From Tropicibacter naphthalenivorans (GTDB lineage Bacteria > Pseudomonadota > Alphaproteobacteria > Rhodobacterales > Rhodobacteraceae), in the NCBI RefSeq assembly GCF_900176475.1, contig NZ_FWXX01000010.1, positions 1 through 64,000 on the forward strand: a stretch of 64,000 nt of DNA. Reading direction: 5' to 3'. The position numbers were made by a program, and so were the translations under genes. Positions 58,615 through 64,000 of the stretch are shown here, one piece after another (position 1 is the first letter of the stretch; each line of letters starts with the position of its first letter). The notes beneath the pieces were generated by a model. That model saw nothing but the letters and a program-made list of their open reading frames with translations. It ran no database searches and was not told where the DNA came from.

Positions 58615-60783
58615 ATGGCGAAATCTGCCCAGAAAGTCACCCTGTCCCCGTCCCGGGACATTCCCTTCGACAAACTCATGCTGAGCCAGTCCAACGTCCG
58701 GCGCATCAAGGCCGGCATCTCCATCGAGGAACTGGCCGAAGACATCGCCCGCCGCGGGTTGCTGCAGAGCCTGAGCGTTCGACCCGTTCTGGCGGATGAT
58801 GGTTCCGAGACCGGCAAGTTCGAAATCCCCGCTGGCGGTCGGCGCTTCCAGGCCCTGTCTCTCCTGGTGAAGCAGAAACGCTTGGCCAAGACCACGCCCA
58901 TTCCCTGCATCGTGCGGGATGCCACTTCCGCGATCCTCGCCGAAGACGACTCGCTCGCTGAGAACATGCAGCGCGCAGCCCTGCATCCGCTCGACCAGTT
59001 CCGCGCCTTCGTGGCGCTTCGGGAGAAGGGTCAAGGCGATGAAGAGATCGCAGCCGCCTTCTTCGTCACGCCGCAGGTGGTGAAACAGCGCCTGAAACTC
59101 GCCGCCGTGGCCCCTGCCCTGCTCGAGCTCTATGCCGAGGATGAAATGACGCTGGAGCAGCTGATGGCCTTCACGGTCAATCCGGACCACGAGCGTCAGA
59201 TTCAGGTCTGGGAGGCGATCAAGTCGTCCTGGAACAAGGAGCCCTATCAGATCCGGCGCATGCTGACGGAAACCTCCGTGCGGGCCTCTGACCGGCGCGC
59301 CGTCTTTGTCGGCGTCGAGGCCTACGAGGCGGCGGGCGGCACCATGTTGCACGACCTCTTCCAGGGCGACGACGGCGGATGGCTGGAAGACCCTGCCCTG
59401 CTCGATCGCCTGGTCAGCGAGAAGCTTCAGGCTGAAGCCGAAGCCATCGCGACCGAAGGTTGGAAATGGATCGAGGTCTCGCTCGACCTGCCCTATGGCT
59501 ACAGCCACGGCCTGCGACGGCTCAACGGTAATCCGGCGCCGATGTCGGATGACGAAGGCGCGGCCCATGCCAAGCTGCTCGCCGAATACCGGGCGTTCGA
59601 AGAGGAGTACGAGGGCCAGGACGAATTCCCTGAAGAGACCGACGCCCGCCTTGGCGAACTCGAAGTCGCGATGGAGAAGCTCGAGACGCGGCCGCTGATC
59701 TTCGACGCGGAGGAGATCGCGCGGGCAGGGGCCTTTGTGACGCTTGATCGCTCTGGCGAGCTTTCCGTCTATCGGGGCTTTGTGCGGCCGGAGGATGAAC
59801 CTCGGACAGAGGCCGACGTCCACAGCGGTGAACAGGCGGCAGACAGGCAGGGCGCTGAGCTTTCGGCGACGAGCAACGTGGATGGTATCGGCCATGGCAC
59901 GGTGATCACCTCTGCTGGTCAAGCGCTCGGGGCGGGTCTGTCGGACGAAGAAGACGATGGTGCCTTGAAGCCCTTGCCCGAGCGGCTGGTCATGGAGCTG
60001 ACGGCGTACCGCACCTTGGCATTGCGCGAAGCTGTCGGGCGTTCTCCCGACATCGCGCTGACGCTGCTGCTCCTGAAGCTCGTCAACGACACTTTCCGGA
60101 TGTCGAGCGCTTCAGGCGGGTGCTGCGAGGCATCGGTGCGTCACGTCTACATGTCGGCGCAGGCCAGCGATCTGAAGGACAGCGTGGTTGCCAAGCTGGT
60201 GGACGATCGCCACGCGGAGTGGGAGGCCGACCTTCCGCTTGGCGACGATGCCGCTCTCTGGGAATACCTGACCTCCCTCGATCAGGTGAGCCGGCTGTCC
60301 TTGCTCGCGCATTGCCTTAGCTTCGGGATCAACGCGCTCCACGAGAAGGTGAACCCCTACGGTGCCGGTATCTCCGCCAGTGGTCTGACCCGACGGATGG
60401 CGCAGGCCGACTTGCTTGCACAGGCAGTCGATCTCGATATGGTCGAGGCTGGCTGGGAGCCGACGGCCGATACCTACCTGAACCGCGTGCCCAAGGCCCG
60501 GATCCTTGAAGCCGTGCGCGAGGCAAAAGGGGAGGGGACGGCGCAGCTCCTCGATCACCTGAAGAAGGCCGAGATGGCGACCGAGGCCGAGCGCCTTCTG
60601 AAGGGCAGCGGCTGGTTGCCGGAGGTGCTTCGCCGTCACGATCTGGCGGCACTCGAAGGTGAAGAAGGGCAGGGGGCGTCTGGTGACGTTCCCGACACCG
60701 AGTTGTCCGAGGATGTCGATCTGCCCGCCTTCCTCACCGCTGACCTGCCGGGTGATGATGCGTCGATGATGGCCGCGGAGTGA
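58615..60783 (+). CDS. Large ParB/Srx-domain protein (722 residues)
   Basis: The N-terminal 250 residues are ParB-like: IPFDKLMLSQSNVRRIKAG, SIEELAEDIARRGLLQSLSVRP, IPAGGRRFQALSLL, LAEDDSLAENMQRAALHPLDQFRAF and a helix-turn-helix DEEIAAAFFVTPQVVKQRLKLA. The long C-terminal two thirds are helical and acidic with no recognised domain. Large proteins of this type are common on alphaproteobacterial plasmids and islands with no proven role. ATG 58615 has GGAGAAG upstream; a GTG at 58549 is possible. It starts right after a parS-like site. Confidence 0.9.
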   Translation: MAKSAQKVTLSPSRDIPFDKLMLSQSNVRRIKAGISIEELAEDIARRGLLQSLSVRPVLADDGSETGKFEIPAGGRRFQALSLLVKQKRLAKTTPIPCIVRDATSAILAEDDSLAENMQRAALHPLDQFRAFVALREKGQGDEEIAAAFFVTPQVVKQRLKLAAVAPALLELYAEDEMTLEQLMAFTVNPDHERQIQVWEAIKSSWNKEPYQIRRMLTETSVRASDRRAVFVGVEAYEAAGGTMLHDLFQGDDGGWLEDPALLDRLVSEKLQAEAEAIATEGWKWIEVSLDLPYGYSHGLRRLNGNPAPMSDDEGAAHAKLLAEYRAFEEEYEGQDEFPEETDARLGELEVAMEKLETRPLIFDAEEIARAGAFVTLDRSGELSVYRGFVRPEDEPRTEADVHSGEQAADRQGAELSATSNVDGIGHGTVITSAGQALGAGLSDEEDDGALKPLPERLVMELTAYRTLALREAVGRSPDIALTLLLLKLVNDTFRMSSASGGCCEASVRHVYMSAQASDLKDSVVAKLVDDRHAEWEADLPLGDDAALWEYLTSLDQVSRLSLLAHCLSFGINALHEKVNPYGAGISASGLTRRMAQADLLAQAVDLDMVEAGWEPTADTYLNRVPKARILEAVREAKGEGTAQLLDHLKKAEMATEAERLLKGSGWLPEVLRRHDLAALEGEEGQGASGDVPDTELSEDVDLPAFLTADLPGDDASMMAAE

Positions 60784-60882
60784 TCCGCTCCATCCGAGGG
60801 CGGGGAAACCCGCGCTCAATCACATAAAATACAACAATATCAATAAGATGAATGCAAAATGACGCATTCAGGATGAGGAATC

Positions 60883-61356
60883 ATGTCTCCAACCACCATT
60901 CTCGACACCGCGCCCCTGGGCGCGCTCATTCGCTACACCGATAGCACAACGAAACCGCCCGCCCGGTTCACAAAGAAGCTCGCGGCCTGGGAGCGCTCGA
61001 ACGGCGTCGGCCGTCTCGTCAAGAAGGAGCCGCCGCGACCCTATCCGACCTGGACGGCGCCGGCGTCGTTCACGCTGCACGAGGGGAACTTCTCTTCGGA
61101 CGGGGTCATTCTTGTCACCATCATGCGGACTCATTCGGCTGACAGTGCGTTGACATTCGAAGTGGCTGAGGAGCCGAAGCCCGGACAGGTGCGCGTCGTG
61201 CTGGATTTCGGCGGCTGCACGGAGCTGCTCCACCTGGCCGAGTCCGTCACGGCTGCCGAACTCTGGATCGCCAGAGAAGGCTATCGCAACGCGCGGCTGG
61301 AGATTGTCGGCGAAGAAGACGCCGGTAGGGCAGGGGACGCGGAGCTTGCCGCCTGA
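60883..61356 (+). CDS. Hypothetical protein, 157 residues
   Basis: A soluble, basic-then-acidic protein starting ATG 60883 behind GGATGAGGAATC. The N-terminus is rich in Lys/Pro (RFTKKLAAWERSNGVGRLVKKEPP), the middle forms strands (VILVTIMRTHSADSALTFEVAEE), and the C-terminus is acidic. No family recognised. An AT-rich stretch at 60820-60860 just upstream probably holds its promoter. Confidence 0.7.
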   Translation: MSPTTILDTAPLGALIRYTDSTTKPPARFTKKLAAWERSNGVGRLVKKEPPRPYPTWTAPASFTLHEGNFSSDGVILVTIMRTHSADSALTFEVAEEPKPGQVRVVLDFGGCTELLHLAESVTAAELWIAREGYRNARLEIVGEEDAGRAGDAELAA

Positions 61357-61375
61357 GCCTATGTAGAACCCAAGG

Positions 61376-61395
61376 GGCCCGCCCAAGAGCGGGCC
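61376..61395 (+). terminator. GC-rich hairpin after the 157-residue protein gene
   Basis: GGCCCGC (61376-61382) pairs perfectly with GCGGGCC (61389-61395) around a six-base loop, 20 bp after the stop codon. Only CTCTCATCC follows, not a T run, so termination may be weak or factor-assisted. Confidence 0.5.
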
Positions 61396-61595
61396 TCTCA
61401 TCCATGACGCCCCTGTCCCGCGAGATCGCGGGGCACCATAGGATCCATTCCAATACGGAAAGGGATCGTCATCCAAGAGCCTGCCCGGGAGGCTGGCAGC
61501 GAAAGCACCAGTGGAACATACGGCTCCAGTCAGCGGTCGCACCATCCCCCGCTCGCCATTCCCTTCCTTGCCCCGAATCCTGTCTTCGAGATCAA

Positions 61596-61740
61596 CCCGC
61601 GAGGGGTCGGACTACGGGCGAACCCGTGCCGCCGGGTGGATTCGGACGAGCCGAACGCACCCGGTGATGTCAGCCAGTCTTCGGGCCTGCGGGGTCCTGT
61701 CGCGCGGGGGATGGTCCTCCGCCTCCAAGACAGGAGCCAA
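61596..61740 (+). ncRNA. Structured leader RNA candidate upstream of a 54-codon gene
   Basis: Four stems are visible in 145 nt. ACGGG/CCCGT closes a CGAA loop (61614-61627). CCGGGTG/CACCCGG (61632-61664) has an inner TTCGG/CCGAA stem. GCGGGGGA/TCCTCCGC (61704-61722) has a TGG loop. An outer CCTGTC/GACAGG (61696-61701 with 61729-61734) captures part of the AGGAG at 61732-61736, the Shine-Dalgarno of the next gene. CCCGCG (61596) can also pair with CGCGGG (61703). This looks like a cis-regulatory or mobile-element RNA. Confidence 0.5.
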
Positions 61741-61744
61741 ACAG

Positions 61745-61909
61745 ATGTCCCGCAAAGATGCTCACGCCTTCGCCGCTTCCCTCGCCGCCACGCTCATGGT
61801 CTCGATCGTCGTCTTCCAGGCAGGTGATGGAACCTATGGTGCCGTCCCCGCCGATGAAATCGACGGCGACGAGGTCGTGATCGTCTCGGAATACGACCCG
61901 TTCGGGTGA
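61745..61909 (+). CDS. Small protein with one hydrophobic segment, 54 residues
   Basis: ATG 61745 lies 8 bp after AGGAG. The product has one hydrophobic helix (FAASLAATLMVSIVVFQAG) and an acidic C-terminus (DEIDGDEVVIVSEYDPFG), suggesting an exported or membrane-tethered peptide. No family recognised. The structured region immediately upstream may control its translation. Confidence 0.6.
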   Translation: MSRKDAHAFAASLAATLMVSIVVFQAGDGTYGAVPADEIDGDEVVIVSEYDPFG

Positions 61910-62275
61910 AGCTTCGGCCTCACTTCCCGAGGGCCCAGGCGTGGCACAGGTGTGCACCTGGGCCTAGTAATGCCCCCGTGACCGGGGATAGTCAGTCGGC
62001 TAACAATCGCTTCCGACAGTCTGCTTCTACCATGTTCGGGAAGCCTTTTCGTCGACCATCCCTATATGCTGGAAACAGCGGTCACCCTCATGGTGAGCGC
62101 TGGTTACATGACGTTCATCAGCGCGGGGTCCATTCCGAACAGGCTGCTGGCGCTGTGCGCTGCCTTTCCGAGCGTGACGCTGCATAGCACGGTAACCGAC
62201 GCGCCAGGCCAGGCCCTGATGATCTTGATCCCAAGGCTGCATTTGACCCTTTGGGAACCAAAGTGGATGTCGCTG
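61910..62275. other. Gene-poor region with two strong hairpins
   Basis: GGCCCAGG/CCTGGGCC (61932-61939 and 61957-61964) and CCCCG/CGGGG (61974-61978 and 61983-61987) follow the small gene and could terminate its transcript. The rest, to the sensor kinase stop at 62276, has open frames on both strands (for example from ATG 62066) that overlap the kinase and lack clear coding character. Confidence 0.45.
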
Positions 62276-63613
62276 TCACTCGCTGTCGTCTATCGGCAAC
62301 CTGAGCGATACTTGAAAACCTGTGGTCCGGCCCGGCCGCGGCGATTGAAGGACAAGGCGGCTGCTGATCCGCTCTGCGATTGCGGCGACGATGGCAAGAC
62401 CCAGGCCGCTGCCGTCGGAGGTGGCAGAGGCCCGCTCGAAACGCGCTGTCAGCCGGTCGAGTGTTTCGCCTGGCACGACAGGGCCGTCATTTGCCACGGT
62501 GAACTGGCCAGATGCGGTCAGCGTGACGTCGACCGGGGTAGTCTGTCCCCCATGACGAAGAGCGTTTTCCACGAGGTTCCGGCACAGAATGGCGAAGGCG
62601 TCGGGATCAAGATCTGACATGACAGCCATGTCGGGAAGATTTAGCCTGATACGATCTGGCGTGCCCGTGCGGCCAATATCGTCCACCACAATTCTCGCAA
62701 CGCCCCTCAGATCCGAGCTTTTGTCCATCCTCAATCGCCCGCCTTCTGCCCGCGCGAGTTGCATCATGCGTTCTGTGCGTCGCGTCAGCCTTTTCAGCGT
62801 CTCCTCGATGTCGGTCGCACGTTGTGCAGCCGCTCGGTCCTTGGTTTCCGACCTGAGCCTTTGCGCCTGCGCGATCGCTCCCGCGAGTGGTGTGCGCAAC
62901 TCGTGAGCGGCGTTCGCGGCGAAGCTTCGCTCGGCCTCGAACGCCTCACGTAATCTGGCCAGCAGGCTGTTCAGCGTATCAGCCAACGGGCCGATTTCAG
63001 TTGGAAGCCCCTCGTGAGGAACCTGCGAAAGGTCGCGAGCGCCACGTGCTTCCAGCCGCGCGCGGAACCGGCGCAGAGGATCAAGGCTGAAGCGAACTGC
63101 CAGGATGATCGCGATCAAGGCCACTGGAAGCACGATCAGCAAGGGCAGGCCGAGACCCATCTGGATTTCGCGAGCCACCGACATGCGGTGGGCCAGCGGC
63201 TCGGCCACTGTGATGCGGATCGTGTCCTGAAGCGCCGCGTCGCTGTAGAGACGGTGCGTCGCGGTCTGGCGAAACCCGGGCCCGTCATAGGAGGGGAACA
63301 CGGTGGGGTCCGCCGCATGCGATTGCAGCAGGATGCGGCCTTCGGCATCGCGCACGAGATAGGTGAAGAACTCGTCGTGCGCACGGATCGGGGCGAGCCG
63401 CTGGGTCACACCCTGATCTTCCCGCCCGACGATGTCGGTTACTGCCAGCGGCAGGATCCGCTCCGCTGTCTCACGGAGCGCGCTGTCGAAGACCTCGTCC
63501 ATTTCGGCCCGGACGATCACGGCCGTCACCGTCGCAGCCAGCAGCCACAGCACCGTCAGCACCAGCCCCACGGATAGGCCGAGCCGCGCCTGAAGGCTTG
63601 CGGGCCACCTCAT
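62276..63613 (-). CDS. Two-component sensor histidine kinase
   Basis: A 445-residue kinase of the QseC/TctE/PmrB type. Two transmembrane helices (LSVGLVLTVLWLLAATVTAVIV and LPLLIVLPVALIAIILAV) flank a periplasmic sensor of about 110 residues. HAMP, then the phospho-acceptor His in ANAAHELRTPLAG, the N box NLVENALRHGG and G box DGSGLGLAIV follow. ATG 63613 overlaps the response-regulator stop by 4 bp, so the pair is translationally coupled. The signal is unknown. Confidence 0.94.
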   Translation of the reverse strand: MRWPASLQARLGLSVGLVLTVLWLLAATVTAVIVRAEMDEVFDSALRETAERILPLAVTDIVGREDQGVTQRLAPIRAHDEFFTYLVRDAEGRILLQSHAADPTVFPSYDGPGFRQTATHRLYSDAALQDTIRITVAEPLAHRMSVAREIQMGLGLPLLIVLPVALIAIILAVRFSLDPLRRFRARLEARGARDLSQVPHEGLPTEIGPLADTLNSLLARLREAFEAERSFAANAAHELRTPLAGAIAQAQRLRSETKDRAAAQRATDIEETLKRLTRRTERMMQLARAEGGRLRMDKSSDLRGVARIVVDDIGRTGTPDRIRLNLPDMAVMSDLDPDAFAILCRNLVENALRHGGQTTPVDVTLTASGQFTVANDGPVVPGETLDRLTARFERASATSDGSGLGLAIVAAIAERISSRLVLQSPRPGRTTGFQVSLRLPIDDSE

Positions 63614-64000
63614 GGCCTGCCCAGGCGGTAGCCCATGCCGCGCTCGGTTTCGATGATTGCGCTCCCCAGTTTCTTCCGCAGGCGGCTGACATGGACCTCG
63701 ATGGTGTTGCTCTCGACCTCGGCGTCGAAGGCGTAGAGCTTCTCCTCCAACTGCGCCTTGGACAGGAGCTGCCCGGGGCGCGCGAGGAAGGCTTCGAAGA
63801 GCGCCCATTCCCGCGCCGTCAGCGGCACATGTCTGCCATCCCGATGGACGCTGCGCGCAGCAAGGTCGATGTCGAGCGGTCCGTGGGTCAGGATCGGGTT
63901 GGGGTTGCCGCTGTAGCGCCGCGCGACCGATCCGATCCGCGCCGACAGTTCCGACAGGTCGAAAGGCTTCACAAGGTAGTCGTCTGCGCCCGCGTTGAGG
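63610..64000 (-). CDS. OmpR-family response regulator (5' part beyond the window)
   Basis: The frame enters from the window edge with LNAGADDYLVKPFDLSEL, the end of a receiver domain with the conserved Lys-Pro, and continues with a winged-helix output domain (LTAREWALFEAFLARPGQLLSKAQLEEKLY, then VESNTIEVHVSRLRKKLG, ending GMGYRLGRP). The phosphorylated Asp lies outside the window. It is the partner of the kinase encoded immediately downstream. Confidence 0.95.
   Translation of the reverse strand, partial: LNAGADDYLVKPFDLSELSARIGSVARRYSGNPNPILTHGPLDIDLAARSVHRDGRHVPLTAREWALFEAFLARPGQLLSKAQLEEKLYAFDAEVESNTIEVHVSRLRKKLGSAIIETERGMGYRLGRP

Noticed and set aside
58453-59922. Minus-strand open frame of 489 codons opposite the large ParB-like gene
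   Set aside because: The plus strand has ParB motifs over the same bases; the minus frame has shadow composition and no start signal.
62066-62617. Plus-strand open frame of 183 codons (MLETAVTLMVSAGYM...)
   Set aside because: Its second half is antisense to the histidine kinase 3' end, and no Shine-Dalgarno precedes the ATG; the first 70 codons alone are not convincing.
1-64000. CRISPR arrays
   Set aside because: No set of regularly spaced identical repeats was seen; the only multi-copy short repeats are the transposon ends and the parS-like palindromes, and no cas-like gene is present.
1-64000. rRNA or complete tRNA genes
   Set aside because: No rRNA core sequence and no cloverleaf with intact T-loop TTCRA and acceptor stem was found; the tRNA-like stretch near 7300 is degenerate.

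Overview
The window reads as plasmid DNA from a high-GC alphaproteobacterium, most likely Rhodobacterales/Rhodobacteraceae. The basis is a complete repABC replication/partition operon with its counter-transcribed RNA signals (about 54.9-58.5 kb), a 722-residue ParB-like protein behind it, and the style of the type IV secretion, TniABQ, RND and metal genes. The species call is inference; no rRNA or tRNA gene was found.

Layout. 1-6.5 kb: an efflux operon (small membrane protein, HlyD adaptor, frameshifted FUSC pump, outer-membrane lipoprotein) lies between two same-orientation copies of an IS5/IS427-type element. Only the last 95 bases of the left copy are inside the window. A decayed rve-type transposase sits against the right copy. 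7.3-18.7 kb: a tightly coupled minus-strand virB-type type IV secretion operon with two lytic transglycosylases, one of which looks like a VirB5/transglycosylase hybrid. No coupling protein or relaxase is visible. 18.8-22 kb: a small exported protein, a ParDE toxin-antitoxin pair, a Cys-rich exported protein and a helix-turn-helix protein.

22.1-43.2 kb is a metal and envelope-stress island. A MerR-type regulator is surrounded by four promoters with the MerR architecture: a TTGAA-type -35, a 19-bp spacer holding a CTCTAG-like dyad, and a TAxxxx -10. They face (i) a transglutaminase-like/CDF transporter unit, (ii) a 13-gene plus-strand run (SCO, DsbB-like, DsbA-like, PCuAC, SCO, M23 peptidase, DUF411, ZIP, LspA, Lnt, small membrane protein, non-catalytic penicillin-acylase homologue, CtaG-like), (iii) a Zn/Cd/Pb P1B-ATPase and (iv) an L,D-transpeptidase. 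Metal efflux, copper delivery, disulfide formation, lipoprotein maturation and peptidoglycan remodelling therefore appear to be wired to one metal sensor. This is the most interesting system in the window. A copper-type minus-strand cluster (multicopper oxidase remnant, Asp-box protein, DUF411, cytochrome c) ends at 43.25 kb, where a transposon has cut the oxidase gene.

43.25-46.76 kb: a compact TniA/TniB/TniQ transposon with asymmetric end repeats (two left, four right), followed by an ISL3-family fragment caught between two right ends of the same transposon type. 47.6-52.4 kb: a TetR-regulated RND efflux operon. 52.5-54.7 kb: an apparently leaderless, self-regulated DUF1612-type gene and a serine recombinase. 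54.7-60.8 kb: repABC, two copies of a perfect parS-like palindrome and the large ParB-like gene. 60.9-62.3 kb: small orphan genes and a strongly structured leader RNA that may hide a ribosome binding site. 62.3-64 kb: a sensor kinase and the C-terminal part of its response regulator, which runs off the window edge.
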